Source: Christensenellaceae bacterium (GTDB taxonomy: Bacteria > Bacillota > Clostridia > Christensenellales > Christensenellaceae). From it: a stretch of DNA of 64,000 bases. Below, piece after piece: positions 52,016-61,221 of this stretch (positions within the stretch are counted from its first letter, which is position 1; every line of letters starts with the position of its first letter). The stretch covers positions 2,704,447-2,768,446 of the forward strand of contig AP025580.1 in the NCBI GenBank assembly GCA_022846035.1. Direction: 5' to 3'. The notes under the pieces were generated by a model. It was not told where the DNA came from, did no database searches, and worked only from the letters and a program-made list of their open reading frames with translations. The translations under genes and the position numbers were made by a program.

Positions 52016-52957
52016 CTAACGATAGGTTGCCGCCGAGGACAGGATGCTTTCATCCGGCAGCGCCAGCCCCTCACTATACAGGAAAAGCTTCACGTCGTTT
52101 TTACTCAGCCGGCATTTTGGCCCCAGCCGGATACTCGTAAGCGCGTCCATGCCGATGGTCTGTAAATTAAGCTCTACATAGGATTTGATGGTCTTGCCCG
52201 CTACCGCTGTTTTAATGCGGCTGAAAATATCTTTTTGCGTAACGTGGCGGGAACGTTTTTCGAATTTTTCATAAGCGTTGAGCGTAGGCAGGGGAAAATT
52301 CACCGCCAGCCGCCATTCGTGCTCCTCGTTAAAAGCAGGATTCTTGCAAAATGCGCTTTCCCCATTGATTGCGCGGAACAATTTGATGATTTCTCCCGTA
52401 GGCTGCACATTTTGCTTGAGCAGATCGTTCAATATGTTAAAAATACTGCGTATATACGGACGGACCATATCCTTTTGCTCTTGTTCCGTATAGCGAATGG
52501 GCTGGAACTGGAAAGTATGTCCCGGTTCCTCCGTTTCATGTACGCTCACCAGTTTTTCCTGCAGTTTGTCCGCCCGAAAACCGATGCACACGCCGTTGCC
52601 GTCGTCCGCATAGCCGCGCCATTGACTCAGGCTGTCTTCCTTTTCGGAAAAACAGATTGCGTAGGTAATAAAATCATCGTACCAATGCTGGCCCGTGCTT
52701 TTCAGCTCATAGTCGATCAGCTCCCTGACCGCCTCGCGTCCCTCGTACTGATTGCCGCCGTCCGCAAAGGAGAAAGCAAACGGCTCTTTTTCGTATTCCT
52801 CAAGGGCCGTTTCCAAAATAAACTTTTGCAGCCACTTGCGTTCCATATAATCATTGCTTTTATCAATATCGGAAAGACGCAGCGTACAATTGGAAATAAT
52901 GCCGTAAAAACTTTCCACACTGCAATAATGGTATACTGTTCTGATTTCCCGCTCCAT
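52016..52957 (-). CDS. DUF2971 protein
   Basis: A 313-residue soluble protein of the DUF2971 family. The N-terminus VYHYCSVESFYGIISNCTLRLSDIDKSND is typical, with AICFSEKEDSLSQWRGYADDGNGVCIGF near residue 110 as the other family marker. The molecular role is not established. GGAG is seen before the ATG. It lies 44 bases downstream of parB on the same strand, with its own terminator after it, so it may share a transcript with the partition genes, but a link is not supported. Confidence 0.87.
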   Translation of the reverse strand: MEREIRTVYHYCSVESFYGIISNCTLRLSDIDKSNDYMERKWLQKFILETALEEYEKEPFAFSFADGGNQYEGREAVRELIDYELKSTGQHWYDDFITYAICFSEKEDSLSQWRGYADDGNGVCIGFRADKLQEKLVSVHETEEPGHTFQFQPIRYTEQEQKDMVRPYIRSIFNILNDLLKQNVQPTGEIIKLFRAINGESAFCKNPAFNEEHEWRLAVNFPLPTLNAYEKFEKRSRHVTQKDIFSRIKTAVAGKTIKSYVELNLQTIGMDALTSIRLGPKCRLSKNDVKLFLYSEGLALPDESILSSAATYR

Positions 52958-53001
52958 CTGGTTCCTCCGGAAAATATATTGCTACATCCACCTGGTTTAT
53001 A

Positions 53002-53859
53002 TTATATCTTCCTCAGCGTTTCATACAATTCATTTAGCTGCTCCGCGCTGTAATAGGAAATGGAAATTCTGCCCTTTTGCCGGTTGCCCGTAAGCTGTAC
53101 CTTTGTCGCCAAGACATTGGAAAGCTCATCCTGCGCTTCCCGCATTTCCAAAGGCAGTTTTTTCGGCTTTTTCGCCGCTTTGGGCTGACTGCTTGCCGGA
53201 TCAAGCAGCTCTTTTACGAGTGCTTCCGCCTCCCTGACCGACAGTTCGTTTTCCACGATCGTTTTGGCCGCGTCCGTGATCCGCTTTTCATCCTCTAACG
53301 GCAGCAAACAGCGTGCGTGTCCGGCGGACAGCTTTTCGCTTTCCACCAGCTTTTGCACACTGTCCGGAAGACTTCGCAGCCTAAGCAGGTTGGCAATTGC
53401 GCTGCGGCTTTTTCCCACGCGCCTTGCAACCTCGTCCTGGGTAAGCCCATATTCCATCATCAGTTCGTAAAGCGCTGCAGACTGCTCCATCGGATTCAAG
53501 TCCTCGCGCTGGATATTCTCGATCAGCGAAAGCTCCAGTATTCCGCGTTTATCCAGTTCCTTGATAATAACCGGAATTTTGTCAAGGCCCGCGATTTTCG
53601 CCGCACGAAAACGCCGCTCACCGGCAATGATCGTATAACGTCCCTCGCTTGGGTAAACGACGATGGGCTGCATGATCCCGTGTATTTTAATGGACTGCGC
53701 CAGTTCGTTGAGTTTTTCTTTATCAAATTTTTTCCGCGGCTGCCCCGCGTCGTTGTCAACTAAAAAAATATCGACCTCATGGACGCCCATATTCTCAGCG
53801 CGCCCCTCCGCCGCGTCTGCCATCAGCGCGCCCAGGCCTTTCCCCAAACCTCTTTTCAT
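53002..53859 (-). CDS. parB: chromosome partition protein ParB/Spo0J
   Basis: A 285-residue CTP-dependent DNA clamp that loads at parS and spreads to organise the origin region. Its N-terminal domain has the GERRFRAAK CTP-binding motif at about 79-87 and ENIQREDLNPMEQS. A helix-turn-helix (TQDEVARRVGKSRSAIANLLRLRSLP) lies near 135-160, and a C-terminal dimerisation domain ends YETLRKI. GGAGG precedes the ATG. It directly follows parA and sits within 4 kb of two perfect parS sites. The start was placed at MKRGLGKGLGAL. Confidence 0.97.
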   Translation of the reverse strand: MKRGLGKGLGALMADAAEGRAENMGVHEVDIFLVDNDAGQPRKKFDKEKLNELAQSIKIHGIMQPIVVYPSEGRYTIIAGERRFRAAKIAGLDKIPVIIKELDKRGILELSLIENIQREDLNPMEQSAALYELMMEYGLTQDEVARRVGKSRSAIANLLRLRSLPDSVQKLVESEKLSAGHARCLLPLEDEKRITDAAKTIVENELSVREAEALVKELLDPASSQPKAAKKPKKLPLEMREAQDELSNVLATKVQLTGNRQKGRISISYYSAEQLNELYETLRKI

Positions 53860-53881
53860 GGTTTCCTCCGCATCATTTAAT

Positions 53882-54652
53882 TTACAGTGCCTTATCGTTT
53901 GAAAGGAACTCGCGCGCCAGCTCGCTGTACGCTTCCGTCCCCAGGCATCTTTCGTCATATAGAATAACCGGAAGCCCGAAGCTCGGCGCTTCACCCAAAC
54001 GTACGTTACGCGGGATTACGGTTTCGTATACCTTGTTTTTAAAGAATTTACGCACCTCTTCCACCACCTGGATCGAAAGATTGGTGCGGCTGTCGAACAT
54101 TGTGAGCACAACGCCCTCGACTTCCAGCCCCGGGTTCAGGCTTTGGCGCACAAGCTTTACCGTACTCATAAGCTGCGTCAGTCCTTCGAGCGCATAATAC
54201 TCGCATTGGATAGGCACAAGTATTTTGTCCGCCGCCGTAAGCGCATTCAGCGTGATCAGCCCCAGCGAGGGCGGGCAATCCATAAAGATATAATCATACA
54301 GGCCTTTTACTTCTTCCAGCGCGCGCTTGAGGATCGATTCGCGCGCCATCATGGAAACAAGCTCCACTTCCGCGCCCACAAGGTCTATGTTTGCGGGCAT
54401 CAGGTCCAGTGTTTTCAGCATTGTCGGCCGGATCGCCTCTAAGGGCGACGTTCCCGTCACAAGCACGTTATAGGAAGATTTGTTAAGCCCTGCGCGTTCT
54501 ACGCCCAGGCCGCTCGTACTGTTTCCCTGCGGATCGATGTCGATCAGAAGCACGCGTTTTCCCATGCTGGCAACGCATGCGCTCAAATTGATGGCCGTCG
54601 TCGTTTTACCCACGCCGCCCTTCTGGTTGGCAATCGCAATGATTTTACCCAA
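53882..54652 (-). CDS. parA: chromosome partition ATPase ParA/Soj
   Basis: A 256-residue ParA/MinD-family ATPase that binds DNA in the ATP form and works with ParB in origin segregation. The deviant Walker A KGGVGKTT is at residues 11-18, with [11 protein letters not shown] and FMDCPPSLG as further motifs. No N-terminal helix-turn-helix is present, as expected for a chromosomal type. It is 22 bases upstream of parB. A 190-base gap to the next gene upstream holds its promoter and a terminator. Confidence 0.97.
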   Translation of the reverse strand: MGKIIAIANQKGGVGKTTTAINLSACVASMGKRVLLIDIDPQGNSTSGLGVERAGLNKSSYNVLVTGTSPLEAIRPTMLKTLDLMPANIDLVGAEVELVSMMARESILKRALEEVKGLYDYIFMDCPPSLGLITLNALTAADKILVPIQCEYYALEGLTQLMSTVKLVRQSLNPGLEVEGVVLTMFDSRTNLSIQVVEEVRKFFKNKVYETVIPRNVRLGEAPSFGLPVILYDERCLGTEAYSELAREFLSNDKAL

Positions 54653-54775
54653 ATGATTTCACTCTCCTAAGCATATAGGCTTTTTGTTTATAGCCGGTAT
54701 TTCTTATTATAGCTGAAAACGTCTGTATTGAAAAGTTTTCTTTCCTTTATATTGCGTTCCTTTTCCAATAGAAAA

Positions 54776-54814
54776 ACCCCCTGTGTTATACAATATGTTG
54801 TATATAAATAGGGG
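54776..54814 (-). terminator. probable terminator after the zinc-ribbon membrane gene
   Basis: On the minus strand an outer CCCCT/AGGGG stem encloses TATACAA/TTGTATA and is followed by GTTTTTC. The pairing between outer and inner stems is imperfect, so termination strength is uncertain. Confidence 0.5.
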
Positions 54815-54842
54815 ATTCAACTTCTCTTATGCTAAATATTGA

Positions 54843-55235
54843 TCAGGTTTTTTTGATAAATTTATTTCCGCATTGGGAGCAGGTGATATTAATTTTTCCT
54901 TTTCCCTTGGGAACGCGCAGTTTTTGCCTGCATTCAGGACACCTGAACGTTTTATGCGTTTTGTCGATCAAGGTCCCGTTTTTCAACTTCCAGAACCACG
55001 TTTTGACCGCGCCCCACTTGCGCATATATGCAAGGTTTTCCTGCTGGCGCTTACCTATGTTTTTGGAAAACATCCGGTAAATCGCGAAAATGAGCGGGAT
55101 CCAGCTCAACCATCCAATGAACGCAATAGGAACAAACATCAGCGCAATGCTCAAAACAATGGACAGAATAATCAGGAATATCCCGAACTGGTCGCCGCCA
55201 TAACGGCCCATCATGAACTTTCTCAGCCAATTCAT
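54843..55235 (-). CDS. membrane protein with C-terminal zinc ribbon
   Basis: A 130-residue protein with two membrane spans (about 18-40 and 42-58) and a cytoplasmic C-terminal zinc ribbon (C-x2-C at CPECRQKLRVP and C-x2-C at CSQCGNKF). I do not recognise a named family, though small proteins with this layout are common in Clostridia next to chromosome-partition genes. The role is unknown. It lies 65 bases downstream of rsmG on the same strand. Confidence 0.75.
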   Translation of the reverse strand: MNWLRKFMMGRYGGDQFGIFLIILSIVLSIALMFVPIAFIGWLSWIPLIFAIYRMFSKNIGKRQQENLAYMRKWGAVKTWFWKLKNGTLIDKTHKTFRCPECRQKLRVPKGKGKINITCSQCGNKFIKKT

Positions 55236-55300
55236 ACTTTTGCCTTCTTTTCCTGTTAATACTTCATTCTATCATAGAATTGCGAATCCAATGTGAACTT

Positions 55301-55999
55301 TTACAAAGGAGATTTTACGATCTGCGCATATTTCCTTGGGTATTTCGCCATGTTTTCTCCTGTTTTTTTAAAAACAAGAACATGGTGCCCATACTCCTCA
55401 TACGGCATTTTGACCGTCTGCGCAAGTTCCAGATTTAAAGTCTTGAGCGCATTTTGCGCCAGCTTAAGCTCCTTTTCATATTCGCCCTTGTATGCCATAA
55501 ACAAACCGCCGTTTTTCAGCAGGGGCGCGCATAACTCGCACAATACGTTAAGCGGCGCCACCGCACGGCAGACGCATGCGTCAAAGCTTTCCCTTGGTTT
55601 GTCCATGGCGACAATCTCCGCGCGCTCGCAAAAAACATTGACGTCAAGCCCCGCTTTTCCGCTTGCATCCACGATAAAACCGCACTTCTTTTTCGAGGAT
55701 TCAATAGCAAACGCATGAATATCCTCCCGCACCGCTTTCAGCGGAACGATAGGAAAGCCCGCGCCGCTGCCCACATCCGCGACCCTACCGTTTTGGGGAA
55801 GCAGGGCGCAGGGAACGATACTGTCAAAAAAATGCTTGAGCGCGGCATCTTTCGGATCAACGATCGCCGTCAGGTTATATTTCTTATTCGTTTCCACCAG
55901 GCAGTTATAATAAACTTCCATGCTTCGCCTCGCGTTTTCCGATACGTCAAAGCCGTTTTGTTTACATAACCGTCCCAGTTCCTCGCTAAATACCGACAT
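55301..55999 (-). CDS. rsmG: 16S rRNA (guanine527-N7)-methyltransferase
   Basis: A 232-residue SAM-dependent methyltransferase that modifies G527 of 16S rRNA; loss causes low-level streptomycin resistance. The SAM-binding loop is VADVGSGAGFPIVPLK at about 69-84, with SSKKKCGFI and CRAVAPLNVL as further motifs. The length is normal for the family. It belongs to the origin-proximal cluster downstream of mnmG in many Firmicutes, here separated by two other genes (DUF1349 and an acetyltransferase). Confidence 0.95.
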   Translation of the reverse strand: MSVFSEELGRLCKQNGFDVSENARRSMEVYYNCLVETNKKYNLTAIVDPKDAALKHFFDSIVPCALLPQNGRVADVGSGAGFPIVPLKAVREDIHAFAIESSKKKCGFIVDASGKAGLDVNVFCERAEIVAMDKPRESFDACVCRAVAPLNVLCELCAPLLKNGGLFMAYKGEYEKELKLAQNALKTLNLELAQTVKMPYEEYGHHVLVFKKTGENMAKYPRKYAQIVKSPL

Positions 56000-56008
56000 C
56001 TTTTTTCC

Positions 56009-56605
56009 TCATTCTACCGCAGGCAGCGCCGGCCACACGCACGGACTGAACTTCATATCCTCAAACACCGCCTTAAAACTTTCTCCATATGGACTACAGG
56101 CAAACACGCCGATTGCAAGCGGTTCGTGTTCACAGAACATGTGAAAAAAGCGCATTTGTTTGAAGCTTTCTCCGTCCGTAGAGCTTTCAAACCGAAAATC
56201 ATTTCCGCGTCTGCTGACCCTGTAATACATCCGTTTCACCTTTTCGCTGATATAAGTACCGCCCCAATCGGAATAACCGAGGTTTGTCACCACGCTCCCG
56301 AGCGTTTGCTCCTCGTCCGTCTCGTATTCCGCGCATGCCTTGGCCCAGTTTTCCTCGTCCAGATAAAGAAGCACGCCGCAATGATCGTATGGCGACGCGG
56401 TCGCAAAGGTCGTTTTTACGGTAAATGTGAATTCCTCTTCCCTGGTATCCATGAGCAGCGCGTGCGGATTATTCCGGCTTGCGCCATAATAAGTGCGCTG
56501 CCAAATATCCGTTTTGCCCTGTGTGTAAAGGATAATTTTATCTTTACTTTCCTCATGCTTTTCCGGCTCATTTAGCCATCTTGCCAATTTTAAATCGAAT
56601 TCCAT
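56009..56605 (-). CDS. DUF1349 beta-jelly-roll protein
   Basis: A 198-residue soluble protein of the DUF1349 family, a concanavalin-like jelly roll. Family segments are DIWQRTYYGASRNNPHAL, FTFTVKTTFATASPYDHCGVLLYLDEENWAK and YRVSRRGNDFRFESSTDG. Members occur in sugar metabolism contexts, but no function is proven. It is inserted between rsmG and the acetyltransferase gene in an otherwise canonical cluster. A perfect parS site lies 18 bases upstream of its start. Confidence 0.88.
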   Translation of the reverse strand: MEFDLKLARWLNEPEKHEESKDKIILYTQGKTDIWQRTYYGASRNNPHALLMDTREEEFTFTVKTTFATASPYDHCGVLLYLDEENWAKACAEYETDEEQTLGSVVTNLGYSDWGGTYISEKVKRMYYRVSRRGNDFRFESSTDGESFKQMRFFHMFCEHEPLAIGVFACSPYGESFKAVFEDMKFSPCVWPALPAVE

Positions 56606-56622
56606 ATTTGCTCCTTTGCCGT

Positions 56623-56638
56623 TGTTTCACGTGAAACA
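56623..56638. promoter_or_regulatory. parS site (ParB-binding)
   Basis: A perfect 16-base TGTTTCAC-GTGAAACA palindrome, the universal parS consensus, lies in the gap upstream of the DUF1349 gene, about 2.8 kb from parB. Confidence 0.93.
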
Positions 56639-56686
56639 ATTGAGGCGTCCCGCGGGGAAACCCACAGCTTACCGTCCGCAATACTT

Positions 56687-57214
56687 TTAACAGAACGCTT
56701 CTTTCTTTACCACGCAGATATAATGCGGCATATCCTCTCCCCAGTAATGACGGATATATTCCCCCTCACGCCGCGCGCCGAGGGACTGCGCCACCTTTTG
56801 CGAGGGGATATTATCCGTACGCATCTGGAAAACCATCTCCTCCAGCCCCATCTTTGAAAACGCATGTTTAAGGCAGGCTTTAGAACCCTCCCGCGCAAAT
56901 CCACGACGCCAGTAACGCTTATCGATAATATATCCGATCTCCCAACGCTGCCGTCCGTTGATCTCATTATGGATAATGCCGATTACGCCGACCGGCGCTT
57001 CCGTTTGCTTTTCGATTGCCAAAAAGAAACCATATCCGTCTTTATCATAGCGTTTCAGGTTCTTGCCGAGCCACTGCCGAACTTCCTCGTCGGAAAAGCC
57101 GTGCCCCCACGCATACATTACTTCCGGATCTTTTAGGAAAACGCAAATCACATCAAAGTCCGCCTCCGTAAGCTTCCTTAAACCGAGCCGCTCCGATTCT
57201 ACGATGTATTCCAT
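56687..57214 (-). CDS. GNAT family N-acetyltransferase (RimJ/RimL-type)
   Basis: A 175-residue acetyltransferase of the RimJ/RimL-like group: the ERLGLRKLTEADFD start, EIGYIIDKRYWRRGFAREGSKACLKHAF (acetyl-CoA binding, R-x-x-G-x-A type) and NIPSQKVAQSLGA are standard. The substrate is unknown. The second ATG (MEYIVE) is used because AAAGG lies at correct distance from it, whereas the first ATG abuts the ribosome binding site. It lies between mnmG and DUF1349 and is not a usual member of the origin cluster. Confidence 0.87.
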   Translation of the reverse strand: MEYIVESERLGLRKLTEADFDVICVFLKDPEVMYAWGHGFSDEEVRQWLGKNLKRYDKDGYGFFLAIEKQTEAPVGVIGIIHNEINGRQRWEIGYIIDKRYWRRGFAREGSKACLKHAFSKMGLEEMVFQMRTDNIPSQKVAQSLGARREGEYIRHYWGEDMPHYICVVKKEAFC

Positions 57215-57229
57215 TGCTTTCATCCTTTC

Positions 57230-59104
57230 TTATGAGCCCTTTTTTGCCGCCAGGTAAACCAGCAACACCGATATGTCTGCCGGCGATACGCCCGAAATAC
57301 GCGACGCTTGCCCCACGTTTAGGGGCCGCACGTCATTTAGCTTGGCACGCGCTTCGAGCCGCAGCCCGCTGATCTGTGCATAATCAATATCTTCGGGAAT
57401 CTGTTTCTTATTCAGGGACTGCGCCGCCGCAACCTGCCTCAGTTGTTTTTCAATATATCCGGCATATTTTATATTTGTCTCGATTTGCAACGCAATATCC
57501 TCCGCAAATACCGGACATGCCTTATCAAGCTCACGGAGACTATCGTAACGAACGCCCGGACGCTTTAAAAGTTCGGCGAGCTTCATTCCTTTTCCCGCCT
57601 CGTCCATCCCGCATTTTTTCAGGAACGCATCCGCGTCCGCGCGGCCAACCGTCGTTTCCTGCAAACGCTTTGTTTCACGTGAAACATTTTCCATCTTATA
57701 CATATAACGGTCATAGCGCGCATCGTCCACCAGCCCTACGTCCCGTCCGATCTGCGTCAGGCGCGTATCCGCATTGTCCTGCCGCAACAGCAGTCTGTAT
57801 TCGGCGCGCGCCGTCATCATCCGGTACGGCTCCCTGGTACCCTTGGTTACGAGATCGTCAATCAAAACGCCTGCGTAAGCCTGGTCACGTCCCAGGATCA
57901 CCGGTGCCTGCTCATCCAGATAGCGGCAGGCGTTAATTCCCGCCAAAAGCCCCTGCGCTCCCGCTTCTTCATATCCGGATGTCCCGTTGATCTGTCCTGC
58001 GGTAAACAATCCCGCCACGTCTTTGGTCTGCAAACTGGGCATAAGCCGCATCGGATCGATACAGTCATACTCAATCGCATAGGCGCTCCTCACAAAATGC
58101 ACGTTTTCCAGCCCCGGAATCGTCCGGTAAAGCGCAATCTGTACTTCCACAGGGAGACTTGAGGACATTCCCTGCACATAAATCTCATTCGTGTGCAATC
58201 CTTCCGGCTCCAAAAACAATTGATGGCGTTCCTTGTCCGGAAACTTTACCACCTTGTCCTCGATGGAGGGACAGTACCGTGGTCCGATTCCCTCAATCAT
58301 CCCGCTGTAAAGCGGACTCCTGTGTATATTCTCGCGAATGATCTCATGTGTTTTTTCATTGGTATAGGTAAGAAAACACGGCACCTGCTCCCTTTGTATC
58401 GCAGGGCTCATAAAAGAAAAGGGCACGATTTTCGTATCACCGTACTGCGGAACAGTCTTAGAAAAATCGATCGAACGCGCATCCACACGCGCCGGCGTAC
58501 CCGTCTTGAACCTCTGCAGGGAAAACCCAAGTTCCTTTAAGCTTCCGCTCAAATATTCGGCAGGGAAAAGGCCGCTCGGGCCTGCATTTTTCGTATACTC
58601 ACCGACGATCACCTTGCCCTTAAGGTAAACGCCTGTCGCCAGGATAACGGCACGCGACAAATAACGCGCACCCATCGCGCCCAGAACACCGCAAACGCCC
58701 TTGTCGTCCGTCAGTATTTTTGTAATTTCATCCTGCACAAGCACCAGGTTGGGCGCATTTTCCAGCGTCTGTTTCATATAGACCTGATACTGTTTCTTGT
58801 CCTGCTGCGCGCGCAGGGAATGCACGGCCGGTCCTTTTTTAGTATTCAGCATCTTGATCTGGATAAAGGTCGCGTCTGCCGCCAGTCCCATCTGGCCTCC
58901 CAGCGCATCGATCTCGCGTACCAAATGTCCCTTGGCGCTGCCGCCGATCGCCGGATTACACGCCATCAGCGCAATACCGTCCATATTGATCGTTGCCAGC
59001 AACGTTTTCTTTCCCAGCCGCGCGCAGGCAAGCGCAGCTTCCACGCCAGCGTGCCCCGCGCCTACTACGATAATATCAAATTGTCCGCCGTCGTATTCCG
59101 TCAT
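57230..59104 (-). CDS. mnmG: tRNA uridine 5-carboxymethylaminomethyl modification enzyme MnmG
   Basis: A 624-residue FAD and NADH-dependent enzyme that works with MnmE to modify U34 of several tRNAs. The FAD motif GAGHAGVEAALACARLG is at about 15-31. The family signature GPRYCPSIEDKVVKFPDKERHQ, the second motif YEEAGAQGLLAGINA and the C-terminal ISGVSPADISVLLVYL are present. A parS site lies inside the coding sequence. It forms an operon with mnmE upstream, separated by 25 bases. Confidence 0.97.
   Translation of the reverse strand: MTEYDGGQFDIIVVGAGHAGVEAALACARLGKKTLLATINMDGIALMACNPAIGGSAKGHLVREIDALGGQMGLAADATFIQIKMLNTKKGPAVHSLRAQQDKKQYQVYMKQTLENAPNLVLVQDEITKILTDDKGVCGVLGAMGARYLSRAVILATGVYLKGKVIVGEYTKNAGPSGLFPAEYLSGSLKELGFSLQRFKTGTPARVDARSIDFSKTVPQYGDTKIVPFSFMSPAIQREQVPCFLTYTNEKTHEIIRENIHRSPLYSGMIEGIGPRYCPSIEDKVVKFPDKERHQLFLEPEGLHTNEIYVQGMSSSLPVEVQIALYRTIPGLENVHFVRSAYAIEYDCIDPMRLMPSLQTKDVAGLFTAGQINGTSGYEEAGAQGLLAGINACRYLDEQAPVILGRDQAYAGVLIDDLVTKGTREPYRMMTARAEYRLLLRQDNADTRLTQIGRDVGLVDDARYDRYMYKMENVSRETKRLQETTVGRADADAFLKKCGMDEAGKGMKLAELLKRPGVRYDSLRELDKACPVFAEDIALQIETNIKYAGYIEKQLRQVAAAQSLNKKQIPEDIDYAQISGLRLEARAKLNDVRPLNVGQASRISGVSPADISVLLVYLAAKKGS
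57671..57686. promoter_or_regulatory. parS site within mnmG
   Basis: A second perfect TGTTTCAC-GTGAAACA, located inside mnmG and coding for CFTWNI-type codons in no critical motif (V-S-R-E-T on the coding strand). It is 1.05 kb from the first site. Confidence 0.93.
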
Positions 59105-59129
59105 ACGCTATCTGTTTCCCCTCACTCTG

Positions 59130-60491
59130 TCATTTGCCCAGACAAAATTTCTCAAACACCCGGTCGATAATATCCTCGCTGACCGTATTCCCCGTGATTT
59201 CGCCAAGGCTCATCCACGCGCCGTTCAAATCGATGGTCACGCAATCCATATCCATTCCCAAGGTAAGCGCGCTTCGTGCTTCCTCAAGTTGACGCGCCGC
59301 TTCCATCAGCGCATACTTATGGCGAAGATTGGTAATCACCACTCCTTCTTCCATGCTTACATCTTTCATCGCGTAATCGTAAATCCATTGCCGAAGTTCC
59401 CGCAGGCCTGCGCCCGTTTTTGCAGAAATCCCCAGGATGGGAAGATAAGGAAAACGCTCTGCAGCATCATTTTCTGAGAGCCTCTCAGATGAATCTAATT
59501 TATTCAAAACGGCCAGAACATCGACTTCACTATTTTTAAGCGTTTCAAAGACGTTTTGATCATCAGCCGATAATCCGGACATTGCATCCAAAACAAAAAT
59601 TGCTAATTTGCTGGATTTAACCGCGTTTTCAGATCTTTTTATGCCCTCGCTCTCAATAAAATCATCTGTTCTTCTGATTCCTGCCGTATCCGTTAAATTA
59701 ATCCTGATGTCGTTTATATAAAATGCCTGTTCAATTGTATCCCTTGTCGTCCCAGGAATCCCCGACACAATCGCCCTGTCTTGCTTTAAGAGCGCGTTCA
59801 TAAGAGACGACTTGCCGACATTCGGTTTTCCGGCGATCGCCACGTTAAGTCCCTCTTTTAAAATTTGTCCCTGGTCAAACGTTGCTGCCAGCGCCCTGAG
59901 TTTTTTCTCCAGCTCTCCAATCAAGGGAAGGGCGTCCGCCGTAATTTCGTACTCCAAATCCTCTTCCGGATATTCTACCGCCGCCGTGACCCGCGCAAGA
60001 AGATCGGTGAGTTCCTCCTGCAACAAAAGCACCTCATTTTTAAGGCCGCCCTTAAGCTGGCGAAGCGAAGCCCTCGCCCCAGCCTGGGAGGATGCCGAAA
60101 TAAAATCACATACCGCCTCTGCCTGCGTAAGATCCATCTTCCCGTTCAGAAAAGCGCGTTTGGTAAATTCTCCGGCAAGGGCCGGACGCGCGCCGGACGC
60201 AAAGACAAAATCCAATACGTTTTGGATACCGATCAGACTTCCGTGGCAATGAAGCTCCGCCACATCTTCTCCCGTATAGGATTTCGGTCCCTCGAAAAAA
60301 ACTGCCATGCCCTCGTCCAAAAGCTCCCCGTTTTTCCTGATACTTCCGTAATACATTTTTGCGTGCTCGAACCGGTCGCGCGAAAAGACGCGCTGCAAAA
60401 CATCCCTTGCCTGCGCCCCGCTGATCCTGATGACCGCCACCCCGCCGCTGCCCGGCGGCGTCGCGATTGCCGCAATCGTTTCTTCCTGCAT
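59130..60491 (-). CDS. mnmE: tRNA uridine-5-carboxymethylaminomethyl modification GTPase MnmE
   Basis: A 453-residue GTPase partner of MnmG. The N-terminal folate-binding domain begins EETIAAIATPPGSGGVAVIRISG. The G domain has AGKPNVGKSSL (G1) near residue 222, DTAGIR (G3) and NKLD (G4), and the C-terminus ends with CLGK, the catalytic C-x-G-K. It lies 80 bases downstream of the jag gene with a terminator-like hairpin between. AGGGG precedes the MQEET start; an upstream TTG is less likely. Confidence 0.97.
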   Translation of the reverse strand: MQEETIAAIATPPGSGGVAVIRISGAQARDVLQRVFSRDRFEHAKMYYGSIRKNGELLDEGMAVFFEGPKSYTGEDVAELHCHGSLIGIQNVLDFVFASGARPALAGEFTKRAFLNGKMDLTQAEAVCDFISASSQAGARASLRQLKGGLKNEVLLLQEELTDLLARVTAAVEYPEEDLEYEITADALPLIGELEKKLRALAATFDQGQILKEGLNVAIAGKPNVGKSSLMNALLKQDRAIVSGIPGTTRDTIEQAFYINDIRINLTDTAGIRRTDDFIESEGIKRSENAVKSSKLAIFVLDAMSGLSADDQNVFETLKNSEVDVLAVLNKLDSSERLSENDAAERFPYLPILGISAKTGAGLRELRQWIYDYAMKDVSMEEGVVITNLRHKYALMEAARQLEEARSALTLGMDMDCVTIDLNGAWMSLGEITGNTVSEDIIDRVFEKFCLGK

Positions 60492-60530
60492 ATCCAAAAC
60501 CCCTGCATGATTCTTAAGGCCTATGAGTAA

Positions 60531-60556
60531 AAAAACCCGACTTTTTAAGCCGGGTC
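60531..60556 (-). terminator. terminator-like hairpin between jag and mnmE
   Basis: On the minus strand ACCCGGCTT and AGTCGGGT pair around an A-rich loop (one mismatch) and are followed by a TTTTTTT run. It may partly uncouple mnmE from the rpmH-jag operon. Confidence 0.65.
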
Positions 60557-60570
60557 CGTTTGCTTGCGTA

Positions 60571-61206
60571 TTAATCGGCGCTGCGCTTTCTCCTGATCAC
60601 CACGCGGCGGTAAGGTTCCTCGCCTTCCGATATGGTTTCCACTCGCGGATTACTTTGCAGCGTCGCGTGCAAAATCCGCCGCTCATATGGGTTCATAGGC
60701 TCCAGCGTAATCGGCTTACCCGTCTTACTCACTGTATTTGCCAAACGCTTCGCCAACTTTTCCAGCGTATGTTCGCGCTTTTCGCGGTAATTTTCCGCAT
60801 CCAGCATAATTTTTTTATAATCGTCTTTACCCTTATTGACGGCAAGGCCCGTCAAATACTGAAGCGCGTCCAGCGTGTCTCCGCGACGGCCAATCAAAAC
60901 CGCCGTATCTTTTCCGGTAATTTCAATCCGGATGCTCTTTTCGCCCGCTTCTTTCACCGCGCATTGCGCGTCTACGCCCATCTTTTTAAACAATTCGTTT
61001 AAAAACTCTTCCGGCGCGCCCTGCGCCGCTTTTTCCTCTTCTTTCTTCCTAAGTCGCACAAGGGCGTTTTTTCCGATGCCGAAAAGCCCCTTGCTTCCTT
61101 CATGTACGATTTCAATATCGACTTCGTCAAGAGCAAGTCCCAGTTCCTCGAGGCCATTGAAGATGGCTTCATCAACTGTTTTACCCTTTGATTCCACATA
61201 TGTCAT
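60571..61206 (-). CDS. jag: RNA-binding protein Jag (KhpB/EloR-type)
   Basis: A 211-residue RNA-binding protein (SpoIIIJ-associated). It starts with the Jag N-terminal domain (VESKGKTVDEAIFNGLEELG). A KH-II domain (about 78-150, RIEITGKDTAVLIGRRGDTLDALQYL) and a C-terminal R3H domain (LEPMNPYERRILHATLQSNPRVETISEGEEPYRRVVI) follow. It is a usual neighbour of yidC and helps regulate cell elongation and envelope genes. It lies 15 bases downstream of yidC, so they are co-transcribed. Confidence 0.95.
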   Translation of the reverse strand: MTYVESKGKTVDEAIFNGLEELGLALDEVDIEIVHEGSKGLFGIGKNALVRLRKKEEEKAAQGAPEEFLNELFKKMGVDAQCAVKEAGEKSIRIEITGKDTAVLIGRRGDTLDALQYLTGLAVNKGKDDYKKIMLDAENYREKREHTLEKLAKRLANTVSKTGKPITLEPMNPYERRILHATLQSNPRVETISEGEEPYRRVVIRRKRSAD

Positions 61207-61221
61207 AATTTCATCCCCTTT

